A stretch of DNA of 64,000 nt from assembly GCA_965112735.1 (NCBI GenBank), contig OZ218952.1, positions 806,001-870,000 of the forward strand, written 5' to 3'. Position 1 is the stretch's first letter. Every line of letters starts with the position of its first letter. The notes under the pieces are model-generated. The model was not told the DNA's origin. It made no database searches and saw only the letters and a program-made list of their open reading frames with translations. Shown here piece after piece: positions 26,917-40,800 of this stretch. This DNA is from Phaeosaccion multiseriatum. Lineage: Eukaryota > Ochrophyta, other classes. The translations under genes and the position numbers were made by a program.

Positions 26917-28000
26917 ACCACGAGCTTGGCGACGTCTTGTGGCATGTGGTACTACCCGCATGTGAAAGGCTGCGGAGAGGGCTTCGAAGAAAGGCTGCTC
27001 TCGCGAGTCCACTCTCCGTTTGTAGGCCATGAGGACGAGAGGAGTGCCCGAAGAAGGGGAGCTCATCCCCTGATCCTCCTCCTCCTGCTGCTGTTCCTGC
27101 TGCTGCTGCTGCTGCGGGGATGTCCGACAGGGGGCGGGGCAGAGCTGCTTCAGACTGCTCAACAGGCCAGCGTATTCGCTGCTATCATACAGACAGTCGG
27201 AGCAGAGAATCACGTCACAGAGAGTGGATGTAGCGTCCTCGTCCTTCCCCCCGTCCTTCTTTTTGAGCGTGTCTTGCCGCACCGCCACATCTTGTTGCTC
27301 TGCACGTCTTGTGGTCTCTTCCCAAACGTAGGGCACAAAGGTTACCGATGTGCCGGCAGCAGCAGTGCCTTCGGCATTGAGTGCCAGGTTGGTGCGTATC
27401 AGGCCTTCCAGCTCCGGTCGGTCGCTTAGCACAACCTCTCTCGCCCCACACATACCGCTAGCGAGACCCACAACTCCTGTACCTTAGAGGGTGTAGAGAA
27501 AAAGGCGGTCGGGAAGTCGCTCGATCATTCGGGGTTTGCGTGGCTGCGTAAGTAAGGTCGACTCCCTTAGGTAGTTCCGAAACTCTGCCACCAATGGACT
27601 TACCAGCGCCGAGATCGAACACTCTCTTCCCTCGAACGATCCAGGGGCAGCGGGCCAGCAATGCGCTGAGGCATATCCCACAGTCCCACACCACGGCCCC
27701 GAGGCCCAGGCTATCCAATCGCTGCTCGAGAAGGAGAGTCAGTGTCGTCACGGAACGGCCGGCTGGGCTTTGCGTCCTGCAGACTGCACCGGCAGCGGCA
27801 GCCGCAAGAGCAGCGGGAGTAGCAGTCCCACAACGCCCCTGCGCGTCGTCATCATGGCGGTGTTCCTGCTCCTCCTCAACGAGGTCGAGCTGTAGCTCTC
27901 GCCGAGCAAGTCCTGCGAGTGTAAAGGTCGTGCCCAGTGTAGGCAGACCCGAGCGGGACTCAACAGGGTGGTCGAAAATATTTTGCCATCTACCATCCAT
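26644..28000 (-). CDS. METTL21-like (Methyltransf_16) lysine methyltransferase
   Basis: Two exons, 28000-27604 and 27476-26644, joined in phase 1, give 409 aa. Splicing restores the SAM-binding motif I as VFDLGAGVVGLASGMCG. Upstream is the typical AVVWDCGICLSALL helix and downstream VVLSDRPELEGLIRTNLALN (motif II region) and DVILCSDCLYD (the D-x-x-Y-motif region used by METTL21-type enzymes). This family trimethylates lysines of chaperones and elongation factors in the cytosol; the substrate here is unknown. Poly-Q, Ser and an acidic run before the last strand (HLIFAWRR) are low-complexity insertions. The ATG at 28000 is the first true ATG; codons upstream are TGT and GTG. An additional upstream exon cannot be excluded. 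Confidence 0.82.
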
Positions 28001-28215
28001 ACACACGGCTCTGATCGTGCTTGAGAGTGGTTAGCAGCAGCAGCAGCAGCAGCAGGAGGAGGAGGAGGAGGAGGAGGAGGAGGAGGAGGCGGAGGAGGAG
28101 GAGGAGGAGGAGGAGGAGGAGGAGGAGGGGTGGGGGTCCGCCGGGTGTAAGAGTAAAGGATGGCAGTTGATGGTCTTTCTTTTTTTCATCACTTATTTCT
28201 TCCTTTCTCCAAACG
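28001..28215. promoter_or_regulatory. Bidirectional upstream region (methyltransferase / TMEM104-like)
   Basis: 215 bp between divergent starts. Half is CAG then GGA microsatellite (28031-28130), followed by an AT-richer stretch (28172-28205). Confidence 0.45.
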
Positions 28216-28857
28216 ATGGTGTTTTCCGCCATCGCAGCGTGGAAGAGGAGGCTCTACGCCCCTATCAATCGGTCAGTAGCTGATTTGCTTCTCCTCTCAC
28301 CCTCCCCCGCTGCTGCTGCTGTTGCTGTTGCTGCTGCTGCGAAGCCTGAGCGTGGTTCATGGGCTTCCGCTTTCTGGGCACTGACTGGACCCTCCACCCT
28401 CGAGCATGCGCTTTTCCACAGCGTAAATTCCACGTTCTGTGCCCTCCAATGTCACTCTTAGTCGCCACTCATCTCACCCTGACCTTCTCTTTGCGCTAAG
28501 CTGCTTTGCTGGGCCTGCGTGCATCCTTCTGGTTTCGCGTTAATGCCAGAGGCATCTCTCACCCCCACCGCCAGAAGAGAAACAAATGCAACGCCTAGCA
28601 GGCAGTAGACTCACACGTGACCCAAACCCACCCCCGTTATCATTCCCTGTACAGCTATGAGGTGCAGACGCCACTCTCCCAGCGCTTTAAGAAGTACCAC
28701 GAGGAGGGAGACGGCCACAAAGGAGCAAGGTGGGAATCGACATTGGACATCGTCATCATGATGCTCACGAGACAAAGAGACGACTCGATCAGTATCTCTC
28801 TTTTTGCTGCTCTGTCTTGTCTCTGTGTTCTTTCTCTTTCTCGTGCCCTCTCTCTGT

Positions 28858-28928
<71 letters not shown>

Positions 28929-31900
28929 TGCTCGCTCGCTCGCTCTCCCCCGTGTCTCTGGCAGGGCCACGAATCAACCACTCTCACCCCTCCACCAATC
29001 AACCCCCCACTCTACCCTCTATCGCAGCGTCTTTGCCGCCACATGCGTCGCCATCAACCTCATCATGGGCAGTGGCTTCTTGGCATTACCGAAGGTCAGT
29101 GTACTTACTCACTCACTCGCGGCTCACTCACTCACTCACGCAGTCACTCACTCACTCACTCACTCACTTACTCACTCACTCACTCACTCGTCCACCCACT
29201 CCATCACTCACACACTGACGCACTCAATCACCCCCTCCCTCCCTCCCTCCTTCCCTCCCTCTGCCCCCCCCCCCCCCGCTCTCTCCCTCCCTCCAGCTCT
29301 TCGTGGACGCCGGCTTACTGCTGAGCCTGGCGATTATCATACTCGTAGCGGCGGCAATGTCTGTAACCGCCATTTACGAAGTTGAGATTATGTGCAGGGC
29401 AGAGCGCTACGTCAAGGCGCGTTTCACGGTGCCCAACTTGAAATTCACACCCACCTACTCGCAGCAGCGCCTGCACATGGAGCGACAGGCCGCTAATAAA
29501 CAGGTGCAACACACCATGTACGACGGGGGCGACAGGAGCAGCGGCGGAGGAGGAGGAGGAGGAGGAGGAGGAGGAGGAGGAGGAGGAGGAGGAGGAGGAG
29601 GAGAGGCTGATGGACCCACCACGGCGTTGCTGGGCAACAGTGGTAACAGCAGCGGGCCGGTAACCCCGGGGGGCTACCGAAGCACCCGTAACCATAGCAC
29701 GGACTCTCGTCCTCCTTCCTACGGGGGGTTGCGAGGCAATGGCCTGGGCGGTGGCGATGCCGAGGAGGGAGGGGCGACGGGTCGAGGTGATGATGCAGAG
29801 GCTTTTGAAGTGTCACCATCTGCCAGGAGGGAACTTCCGGGAGGAGGAGGAGGAGGAGGAGGAGGAGGAGGAGGAGGAGGAGGAGGAGGAGGAATAGCAG
29901 GGACAGGGGCAAGAGCAGGAGCAGGGGGTGCGCGAAATGGCCCCTCTCCAGGGGGAAGCCCCCTTTTGTCGCCTCCACGACAAGCTGGGGCTCGTCGGGA
30001 TAGGCAAGGGCGGCAGCAGCAGCAGCAGCAGTTGGTGGTACAGCAGCAGTTGGGGACAGGGCAGAGGAAGAAGAGTTGGTCTGGAGGCTCAAAGGGAGAC
30101 GGCGGAGAGAAAATGGTGCTCGGTCAGCACGCGTATCAAATGACTGAAATGTGTGAGCTGTTGGGAGGTGAGTCGGGGGGGGTGGGGTGGAGGGAGGGAG
30201 GGAGGGAGGGAGGGGATGGATGGAGAGAGGGGAGGGAGGGGAGGGAGGGGGAGAGGGAGGGAGGGAGGGGAGGGATGGAAGGAGGGGAGGGAGGCAAGGA
30301 GGGGAGAGAGGGAAGGATGGAGAGAGGGAGAGCGAGATGGAGACGGGGTTTGCTGGTTGAAGCGAGAAGTCAGCGAATCGGCCGTTCCTTCCTCTGGCCG
30401 GGAGCGGCAGAGAGAGGGAGAGAGGAAGGAGGATTCCTTTCCCATATCATAAACTCTCCTACTCCTCCCCTTCTCTCTCCTGTGTGCTTTGCGCCCCTCC
30501 CTCAGACCATGGTTTGAAACCATTTTACGACGTGTGCATCTCTGTATGTAAGTACCGTAGCACAAAGTTGATTATGCCCAACTTGTGATGCCCAACAACT
30601 GGGGTCTACTGGCATACAAGTTGTAGTACAGGCTCTATCCCCCTTACTCATACCCCCCTCCACTGCCATCCACCTGCACCCCCCCCCCCCCCCTCCCTCC
30701 ACCAGACATGTTCTCAGTGCTCTGGGGCTACGGCGCTGTGTTCGCCACCTCCATGACTGCCTATGCCCGCCCGGCCATGCTAAGCGATGAGGTTAGTAAG
30801 CCTTAGTCACCCCCCATTACCTTTTCCGCGTCGAGTATCATCCTGTGCTACCACACACGCCTCCTCCTCCTCCTCCTTCTCCTTCTCCTTCTCCTCCTCC
30901 TCCTCCTCCTCCTCCTCCTCCTCCATCCACTGCCATCCCCCCCCAGGTTTGTTACCTCGTATATGTGGTCGTCTTCGCCGGGATAGTGCTGCCGCTCAGT
31001 TGCGTCGACATCAAAGAGCAAATAGGGTTTCAGGTGAGAGAAGGGGGGGGTAGGGGGGAGGGCGGAGGGAGGGAGAGAGGGAGGGAGGGAGAGACGGAAG
31101 GACGGAGGGAGGAAAGGGGAAGGGGGAGGAAGGGAAGAGGGGAGAGGGGAGGGGGAAGCTCCAAAGATCGCACAATACTCCCCTGTCTGTGGCTGTGCGT
31201 GTGCGCGTTCACTCAAGCATACCTCTTTCTGCGGTTGTGTATGTGTGTGTCCTTTCTTCCTCACTCAACTCACTCACTCACACGCACAAACACACTGACT
31301 CACACACTCACTCACTCAACTCACTCACAATCTCTCTCACTCACGCGCGCACACACACTCCCTCTCTCTCTCACACACACACTCTCTCTCATTGACTTAG
31401 GTGGTGCTGGCGATGCTGCGCATTGTCGTCCTCGCGGTGATGGTGGGGACAGTGATGTATGCCATGTTTGTGGATAGCAGCGCCTTTGGGGAGGTGAGAG
31501 AGATGGAAAGGGGAGGGGAGGGGAGGGGAGGGGAGGGGATGGGAGGGGCTAGGCAACAGCAAGGGAGTAGAGGACAGTCATGTATACCATGTTTGTGCAT
31601 AAAAGCAGCCTTGGGAGTGGTGAGAGAGAGGGAGTGGGAGAGAAGAAGAGAGACATGAGAGGAGAGGGGTGAGAACATGTGCAGCATATACCGTACAGCT
31701 CTGACCTTGTGAGAGGGGTGAGAACATGTGCAGCATATACCGTACAGCTCTGTCCTTGTCCTTTCTAAATGGGGGGGGGGGGGTGCAGTGCGGTATGGTG
31801 TGCATAAGTGCATCTGCTGGGGCTCTTACATGACTACAATCGCAACATCCTCCTTCTGCTGCTTCTTCTCCTCCTCCTCCTCCTCCTCCTTTCTCTCCTC

Positions 31901-32812
31901 CCTCCCCAGGGAGCCAGCACCTCAATGGGCTCAGCCCCTCTGTTCCGCGTGGCGGGCCTATTTCAGATGGTGCCTGCAGCGATCTTCGCCACCATGATCA
32001 ACAGCAGCGTGCCTGTTGTCGTGCAGGTGCGTGTGTGTGTGTGTGAGAGAGAGAGAGAGTGTGTGTATGTGTGCGTGCGTGCGTGCGTGCGTATGTGTGT
32101 CTGTGTGTGTAGACAACCAACCACACCCCAACCAACCAACCAACCAACCACCCCAACCACGCTACCAGGCTATTGAGGAGAAGATGCGAATGCCCTTGGT
32201 GTTGCGCATGTCGATGGCCTGCACCGCTGTGTGCTTCGGAACCATGAGCTTTGTGGTGGGGTACTATTTCTCAGTCAAGGTGAGGTGGGGAGGATGGATG
32301 GATGGATGGCAGTGGATGGAGAAGGAGGGGCCGGGGGGAGGATGGGTGGATGGCAGTGGATGGAGTAGAAGGGGAGAGGGGTGCAGGAGAGAGGGGTGGA
32401 GGCACTCACCCGCCCACCCACTCACCTACCCACCCACGCACCACCTACCCACCCACCCCATACGCAGACGAATGCGTCTTGTAACACGAACTGGATCAGC
32501 TTCGGCGGGGACGCGGCGCCTGTGTGGGCGCGTGCGCTGTCGTACTTTGTGGTGCTCTTCCCCGCTATTGACGTTGTGAGCGTGTTCCCTCTCAATGCGA
32601 TGGTACTGTCCAATAATATGCTCGCTGCTGTCTATCACGATCGAGTCGGTGAGTGTCTCTCTAGGCGATAAGGGGTGTCTTGGTCTTTATACTTCTTCTG
32701 CTACTACTCCACTACTACCACTGCTGCTGCTGCTATTACTACTACTCCACTGCTACTACTACTGCTGCTACTACTACTACAGCTACTACTACCACCACTA
32801 CTGCTACCACTA

Positions 32813-32846
<34 letters not shown>

Positions 32847-33445
32847 GCTACTACTACTCCTCCTCCTCCTCCTCCTCCTCCTCCTCCTCCTTTTCCTCTG
32901 TCTCTGCCTCTTCCTCCCTACTTCTCCGTTCGCTTGCTCGCACGCACACACTCCTTCCCAACCCACCCCACCCTCCCGCCAACCCACCCCACCCTTCACC
33001 CCACCCACCCACCCACCCATCTCTCTGCCTCCCTGCCTCCTCCCCCACCTCCTTGCGCAGACAAAGCCGAGAACGACAAAGTGATCACCGTCACCTTCCG
33101 TCTGGCCTGTGCCATCCCACCCCTCATCAGCGCGATGCTCTTCCGCAGCCTGACCCAAATTGTCGACTACGCGGGCAGCATTGCCATTTTCATTTGCTTT
33201 GTGTTTCCTCCGGTGCTCAACATCATGTCCCAGCGGAAGCTCAATGCTCGCTTTGGGTCGTCTCGCACCCCCATGACGACGGCCCTGAGTCATCCGGCAG
33301 TGCTCAAGGGAGTGGCTGTAGGGGGGGTCCTGCTGCTCTTGTACATTGTATTCGAAGGCAAGTGCGAGGGCAAAGGGCAAAGCTTCATGTTACGTACAGG
33401 GTTGGCTCTTTTGTTGGAAGGCGAGTTTTACAGCTTGTAGCATCG

Positions 33446-33492
<47 letters not shown>

Positions 33493-33708
33493 GTATTTCT
33501 CTCTCCCGCAGTGTATGAACATGTTTGTGTCCCTCCCTTCCTCCCTCGTATGTCCTGAATGCTCACTTGCCGCCCCAACTTTCCCTCCCTTGATCCCTTT
33601 TTGTTGGCCGTATGTATGGCTCTACGCCGCTTTGCCCATATGCCTTTACTCTGTTCGGGTTCGTCGCTCTACTCAGACATTGTGGAGGCTATCGCTGGCA
33701 CTGCCTGA
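28216..33708 (+). CDS. TMEM104-like amino acid/auxin permease family membrane protein
   Basis: Thirteen exons: 28216-28271, 28655-28729, 29028-29094, 29297-30167, 30506-30547, 30706-30791, 30947-31033, 31401-31493, 31910-32026, 32169-32279, 32468-32648, 33061-33357 and 33677-33708; 704 aa. Similarity runs in order to human TMEM104 as I recall it: first helix [80 protein letters not shown] and [18 protein letters not shown] count about 10-11 hydrophobic helices. The substrate is unknown. A long hydrophilic insertion (exon 4; poly-Gly, Gln) lies between helices 2 and 3. The last intron appears to use a GC donor (AAG|GCAAGT at 33358). If it is not spliced, translation would end at 33440 instead. 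Confidence 0.82.
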
Positions 33709-34895
33709 GAGGTATGAAAGAAGCGCTTACATTGATGGCAACAAACGTCAAAGCCTGAGTCCAAGTACGACAGCTCCAGAGTCAGGGATGGATGGATGAA
33801 TGGATGGGTGGATGCGTGGGTGGATGGATGGGTGGATGGATGGATGAATGGGGGGATGGATGGATGGATGGATGTGTGGGCGGGTGGATGGATGGATGGA
33901 TGGATGGATGGATGGATGGATGAATGGATGGATGAATGAATGAATGAATGAATGAATGGATGCATGGATGCATGGATGGATGGATGAATGGATGGAGGGA
34001 GGGAGGGAGGGAGGGAGGGAGGGATCGATGGATGGAAGTATGCTTCTCGCGCTCGAGCAGTTGGGAGGCAGAAGAGACCCAATCAGTTTATCAGTTTCAG
34101 AAGCGGAGAACAACGGAGGGTATACAGAGGACAGAGACAAGTGTAAAGAAGTAGGAGAGTTATTCTTTGGAGGAAGGAAGCACCTTGCTGCCGGGTTTCA
34201 TTGTAGTGTGACGTATTTGTAACGTTTGTGTAACGTTCCTATGTGCATGGTGACAAGAGAAATGTGCGTTTCTTTGGAGGAGACACACGGACACCAGCCT
34301 CACAAATGGCACGCTCTGAGAGGCGGATGCAAAAGAATAGGCCAACTTTGTTGCGATTCAGAAAGACTGCTCTTGACGAAGGGCGGGTGGGGGGGAGAGA
34401 GTGGAGCAGAGCACTTGAAGAAGGGAGCCCCCCTTCACGCTTCCCTCTTTTATTTTCTTCTTGTATTAGTATTCGATTTTTAAAAAATATTAAGTTTTAA
34501 TTTTAGATATTAATTAACACTCTCTTTGCGAGAAAAAGGCCCTCGGCGGCAAAGGGGGGATGCTCTTGCAGAACTGCTGACAAGGAGGGAAGGGGGAAAA
34601 GTGATGAAAGCCGAAAGACTATGGATGGATGAAAAGGCATCTCAAAGAGCTGCACAGAGAGCTATAGCGCTTCTCCCAGCGTCATTTTATTGGCGGCGAT
34701 TTGGGCGATTCTTACGCAAATCGAGTGTTAAAACAAATTAGGTCATAGTAACAGCAGGACGATTCAAAACTATTACAGTAACTCATGGCAAAGACTGACT
34801 TCCCAACCCTCCACGGCAGTCGCTGGCCTACTATTTTAACACGCAAGCCAGAGTGGCAATCATTTTCTGATTCTGTCGTCGCTCCACAAAGGACG

Positions 34896-34939
<44 letters not shown>

Positions 34940-35147
34940 GACATTTTAGGCATTCAAACATAAAACAAATAATGGTACAACATTTCGCACGATACAAAGC
35001 ATGCGACTTACGTAACGGTACAAGGCATGGGGTCGGCTTTGTTCGTTTCTTCTCCCATCCTGCTTTCCCGTCTCCCACCTCTGGAGCGACCTTCGCTCTC
35101 TCTCTCTCTCTCTCTTGTAGGCGCTGCTGCCTCACTTCGTTGAATCG
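33709..35147. other. Tail-to-tail spacer between TMEM104-like and cysteine-rich gene A
   Basis: Contains a GGAT/GAAT array (33786-34035), an AT-rich patch (34470-34515, with [25 protein letters not shown] sequence) and a (ATC)n run (34899-34938). No ORF with support. Both 3' UTRs probably lie here. Confidence 0.55.
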
Positions 35148-35837
35148 TTAGGCCCGGCGGCTCTGGCTGAGCTTAACGACAGCTCCTGCTACAAAGACCG
35201 TTCCCCCAATGCAGCCCACCACAATGCCGACCACCAATCCGTCCGACAGGCCACCACTGGTACTGCCGCTCCCACCCTGCTCTCGTAGGCTTGTCCCGGA
35301 GGACTCTGCTTCAGTGCAGACAGGCTCTCCTTCGCACATGTTGATGACATCGCACGTCAGTGTGGGGTTCAGGGCAAGGTATTGCTGGGCACCTGCGATG
35401 GGAGAGGAGAGGGGAGGGGAGGGGAGGGGGGGGGGAGGGGGGGGGTGGAGAGGGGGGCGAGAGGGGGGCGAGGGGGGAGGGGAGTGGTGGTTAGTAAGGA
35501 GGGAAGCAAGGGAGGGAGATGGTGTGTCGTTGTGGAGTGGCACACACACAGACACGCACACACACACGCAGGCACACACACTCATACACACACACACGCG
35601 CGCGCGCACGCACGTACACGCACACACATGTACGCACGCACATACCTGCTTCGGTGTAGCACGCCCGGCAGTCTCGGCCAAGGTCGAACATGTCGCAGTG
35701 AAGGCCTCCGTACGAGGTGCCCTCCTCCGAGCAGGTGGGGTCGCAGTACAGCTCTGGTGGTGTGCGGCGCGGGGAGAGAACGAGGGAGAGAGGCGGGACG
35801 GGGAGAGAGAGAACGAGGGAAAAGAGAGAGAGAGAAG

Positions 35838-35882
<45 letters not shown>

Positions 35883-37830
35883 CGAGAGAGAATGAGAGAG
35901 AGAGAATGAGAGAGAGAGAATGAGAGAGAGAGAGGCGATGAGCGAGCGGACCGGACACTCGGATAAAGGGAGCGCACGAGTCCGGAGGGCGACAGGGGAG
36001 ACACAGAGTGCGAGCAGCGAGTGCCTATTCACACGCACCTTTCTTGTTGTCCTCGAGGTACTCGTTGTCCGAGTCACTGGCCATAGCGTAGCAGTCCTCA
36101 GCAGTCGTGCAGCCCCCGGGCGAAGGAGTGGGAGAGGCGGCTACGGGGGCCGCGGTAGGGGCCTTGGTGGGAGGCAGAGTAGTCGGAGCTGTCGTAGGTG
36201 GCATGGTAGGAGCCTAGGGGCATGGGTGGGGCACGAACAGAAGAGAGGAAGTACGTCAGCAACTTTGCCCCCGTCGCGTGGGGTGGGGTGGGGTGGGGCG
36301 ACTTCACCGAAGCCCTCTCTCCTGTCAGTGATTGACTGCGGACTTCACTCACCTTCGTAGGAGGAGCGGTGGGAGGGGCAGTCGGTCGAGCAGTAGGGGG
36401 GGCAGTAGGAGCAGCAGTAGGAGCAGCAGTAGGAGCTGCAGAAGGCGGTTCGGTAGGCACGGAGCACTCGGATCCGGGGCACAGGATGAGGCTGTCGCAC
36501 ACCTCGTCGGGGTTGGCAGCGAGGTAGTGGACGGCGCCGTCGGTGGTGTAGCAGCCTCGGCAAGTCTGGCCCAGGCCAAGCATGTTGCACAGCCTGTATG
36601 TGTGTGTGTGTGTGTGTGTGAAGGGGAGGGAAAGAGAAAGGGAAGAGGAAGGGAGGGGAAGTCTTGAGTCTCGCATCTTGGGCCGCACCCTTCTTGAGCC
36701 AAGGAAAGCAAGGCCGTACCCCACACACACACACACACACACGTGCTCCGTTCTCACAGAGTCCTTGAGTCCTAGAAACACTCACAGTCCGCCGTGGGGG
36801 TAGGGTGGGTTGGCGACGCAACGAGTGTCGCAGAAAAGCTCGAGTCCATGGGCTTGGAGCTCCTCAGCGTCGGCCTCAGTGATGCCGGTCAAGTCGCACA
36901 CGCAGTCCTCGACGTCTCCCTGGGGCGACAGAGTAACCGTCGTGGGTGTGGGCGCGTGTGCGGGTGGGTTGGTGGCGGGCGAATATGCCGGTGCATCGGT
37001 CTGGGGGCGACAGCAGAGGAGCAGGGGGGGGTGACGACAAGAGAGAGAGGGGGAGGGGGGCAGGGAGTGGGACTGTGAGCCAAGAGGGCGAGGAAGACAA
37101 TCGCGTTCATATCGAAGGGAAGGGACACACAACACATACGTATGATGACTGGAGTTGGTGGCAAGCGGCAAAAGAGTGCTCTCCAGATGCAGAAGGGAGC
37201 CTCGAGAGATGGAAGAAGAGAGAAAGAGAGGGAGTGCACACGTCCACTTACCCCAGGCGTAGGTCCGGCAGGAGTAGGAGTAGTGCCCGGAGGAATGGGC
37301 CCGGCAGGAGCACGAGTAGTGCCCGGAGGAGTAGGGGAGCCGGCCGGGGCCGCAGTGGCATCAGGTCCAGTAGGCACAACAGGCGCGGGTGTGACGGGGC
37401 ACTCCTCAGAGCAGGGGATGGTCAGGCCGTGGTCCGTCAGCATGGACTCTCCACAGAAGCGGCACTCCTGGGTCACGCCATCGGCGTTGCAACCAATGGC
37501 TCCGCCATCGAGACACGCGCTGTCGGTCACGCAGGGCTTAAGGACACCCGCCGCCTCGCACAGAGCCACACAGGCGTCGGGCTCGCACTCGGGGGTAGGG
37601 GGTGTAGGGGAGGGTGCGTCAGGTGTAGGGGAGGGTGCGTAGCCGGGGCAAAGGTGGATCTCGTCGACGGGGTAGGTGCCCTCTGCAAGGGCCGCTGCGG
37701 CGCCTTCAGCGGTGAAGCAGGCCCTGCACTCCTGGCCGAGCTCGAACATGTTGCAGTGACTGGTAGGTGGCAAGGAGGCAAAAGAAGAGAGGAGAGGAGA
37801 GGAGAGGAGAGGGATGAGGACCGACCGAGT
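35148..37830 (-). repeat. Left arm of a 2.7-kb inverted repeat
   Basis: Matches 47275-49968 in the opposite orientation, through exons and introns alike. For example, the introns 36214-36352 and 48839-48977 read the same. Differences: the PAGPTPPG linker length, the last exon, and the sizes of GA/CT tracts. Confidence 0.9.
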
Positions 37831-40800
37831 GGACAGCACAATCACTGCCGCTTAGCCTTCGCACTGCTCATTCCTTCAGCGCTTGCTGTTCGTTCGTTCT
37901 TTTGCTTGCTTTGTGAGTGAGTGAGTGAGTGAGTGAGTGAGTGAGTGAGTGAGTGAGTGAGTGAGTGAATGAGTGAGTGAGTGAGTGAGTGAGTGAGTGA
38001 GTGAGTGAGTGAGTGAGTGAGTGAGTGAGTGAGTGAGTGGGTGAGTTGAGTGAGTGAGTGAGTGAGTGAGTGAGTGAGTGAGTGAGTGAGTGAGTGAGTG
38101 AGTGAGTGAGTGAGTGAGTGAGTGAGTGAGTGAGTGAGTGAGTGAGTGAGTGAGTGAGTGAGTGAGTGAGTGAGCGAGTGAGCGAGTGTCTGAGTGACTG
38201 ACTGCGTGAAACGAGAGAGGCATGAGTGAATCACTTACACGAGGTTGTCGGTGAGGCATGCAGGCTCGCAGTACAGCTCCTTGCCAGCCTCGTCCAAGTA
38301 GGCCTGGTCAATGGCAGCAATGGCGTCGCAGCAGATGTCGAACACGTCCGGCGCCACAGCAGGGGAAGTGGGCCCAGGAGTTGGTGCTGCTGTCGTTGGC
38401 GCCGGTGTAGGAGCTGCTGTTGGTGCTGCTGTCGTTGGCGCCGGTGTAGGTGCCTGGGTCGGTGCCTGATGAATGGAGAGAAGGGCGGATGGAGGACAGA
38501 GATGGGCAAGAGGGAAGCAGGAGAGATTGAGAGAGCCGCATGAGGTGTGGTAGCAGAGCGTACCTCATGAGCAAGCACCCCAGCCCAGGCCAAGAGCCAT
38601 CAAGACCTCACCTCCGTTGGCGCCACTGTAGGAGCCTCTGTCAGTGTCACGGGGCAAAGGTTGATATCGCTTTCGGCGAAGGTGCCCTCGGCAAGCGCCG
38701 TTGCGGCGCCTTCAGCGGTGAAGCAGGCCCTGCATTCCTGGCCGAGCTCGAACATGTTGCAGTTGCTGGTAGGTAACAAGGAGGCAGCAAAGGCAGCAGA
38801 GGAGGAGAGGAGAGGAGAGGAGAGGAGAGGAGCGGGGTGAGGACCGACCGAGTGGACAGCACACTCATTGCCGCTCAGCCTTCGCACGGCTCATTCCTTC
38901 AGCGCTTGCTGTTCGTTGGTTCTTTTGCTTGCTTTGTGAGTGAGTGAGTGAGTGAGTGAGTGAGTGAGTGAGTGAATGAGTGAGCGAATGAGTGAGTGAG
39001 TGAGTGAGTGAGTGAGTGAGTGAGCGAGTGAGTGAGTGAGTGAGTGAGTGAGTGAGTGTCTGAGTGAGTGAGTGACTGAGTGAGTGAGTGACTGACTGCG
39101 TGAAACGAGAGAGGCATGCGTGAATCACTTACACAATGCTGTCGGTGAGGCATGCAGGCTCGCAGTACAGCTCCTTGCCAGCCTCGTCCAAGTAGGCCTG
39201 GTCAATGGCAGCGATGGCGTCGCAGCAGATGTCGAACACGTCCGGCGCCACAGCAGGGGAAGTGGGCCCAGGAGTTGGTGCTGCTGTCGGCGACGCGGTT
39301 GGTGCTGCTGTCGTTGGCGCCGGTGTAGGAGCTGCTGTTGGTGCTGCTGTCGTTGGCGCCGGTGTAGGAGCTGCCGTTGGGGTTGCTGTTGGTGCTGCTG
39401 TCGTTGGCGCCGGTGTAGGAGCTGCTGTTGGTGCTGCTGTCGTTGGCGCCGGTGTAGGTGCCTGGGTCGGTGCCTGATGAATGGAGAGAAGGACGGATGG
39501 AGGACAGAGATGGGCAAGAGGGAAGCAGGAGAGATTGAGAGAGCCGCATGAGGTGTGGTAGCAGAGCATACCTCATGAGCAAGCACCCCAGCCCAGGCCA
39601 AGAGCCATCAAGACCTCACCTCCGTTGGCGCCACTGTAGGAGCCTCTGTCGGTGTCACGGGGCAAAGGTTGATATCGCTTTCGGCGAAGGTGCCCTCGGC
39701 AAGCGCCGTTGCGGCGCCTTCAGCGGTGAAGCAGGCCCTGCACTCCTGGCCGAGCTCGAACATGTTGCAGTTGCTGGTAGATAACAAGGAGGCAGCAAAG
39801 GCAGCAGAGGAGGAGAGGAGAGGAGAGGAGAGGAGAGGAGAGGAGAGGAGAGGAGAGGAGAGGAGAGGAGAGGAGAGGAGCGGGGTGAGGACCGACCGAG
39901 TGGACAGCACACTCATTGCCGCTCAGCCTTCGCACTGCTCATTCCTTCAGCGCTTGCTGTTCGTTGGTTCTTTTGCTTGCTTTGTGAGTGAGTGAGTGAG
40001 TGAGTGAGTGAGTGAGTGAGTGAGCGAGTGAGTGAGCGAGTGGGTGAGTGTCTGAGTGAGTGAGTGACTGAGTGAGTGAGTGACTGACTGCGTGAAACGA
40101 GAGAAGCATGAGTGAATCACTTACACAATGTTGTCGGTGAGGCATGCAGGCTCGCAGTACAGCTCCTTGCCAGCCTCGTCCAAGTAGGCCTGGTCAATGG
40201 CAGCGATGGCGTCGCAGCAGATGTCGAACACGTCCGGCGCCACAGCAAGGGATTTGGGCCCAGGAGTTGGAGCTGCTGTCGGCGATGCGGTTGGTGCTGC
40301 TGTCGTTGGCGCCGGTGTAGGAGCTGCTGTTGGTGCTGCTGTCGTTGGCGCCGGTGTAGGAGCTGCCGTTGGGGATGCTGTTGGTGCTACTGTCGTTGGC
40401 GCCGGTGTAGGTGCCTGGGTCGGTGCCTGGTGAAAGGAGAGAAGGGCGGATGGACGACCGAGATGGGCAAGAGGGAAGCAGGAGAGATTGAGAGAGCCGC
40501 ATGAGGTGTGGTAGCAGATCATACCTCATGAGCAAGCACCCCAAGCAAGCAGATGGAGAGGCCTATCTGCCAAGGCCAAGAGCCATCAAGACCTCACCTC
40601 CGTTGGCGCCACCGTCGGAGCCTCTGTCGATGTCACGGGGCAAAGGTTGATATCGCTTTCGGCGAAGGTTCCCTCGGCAAGCGCCGTTGCGGCGCCTTCA
40701 GCGGTGAAGCAGGCCCTGCATTCCTGGCCGAGCTCGAACATGTTGCAGTTGCTGGTAGGTAGCAAGGAGGCAAAAGAAGAGAGGAGAGGAGAGAAAAGGA

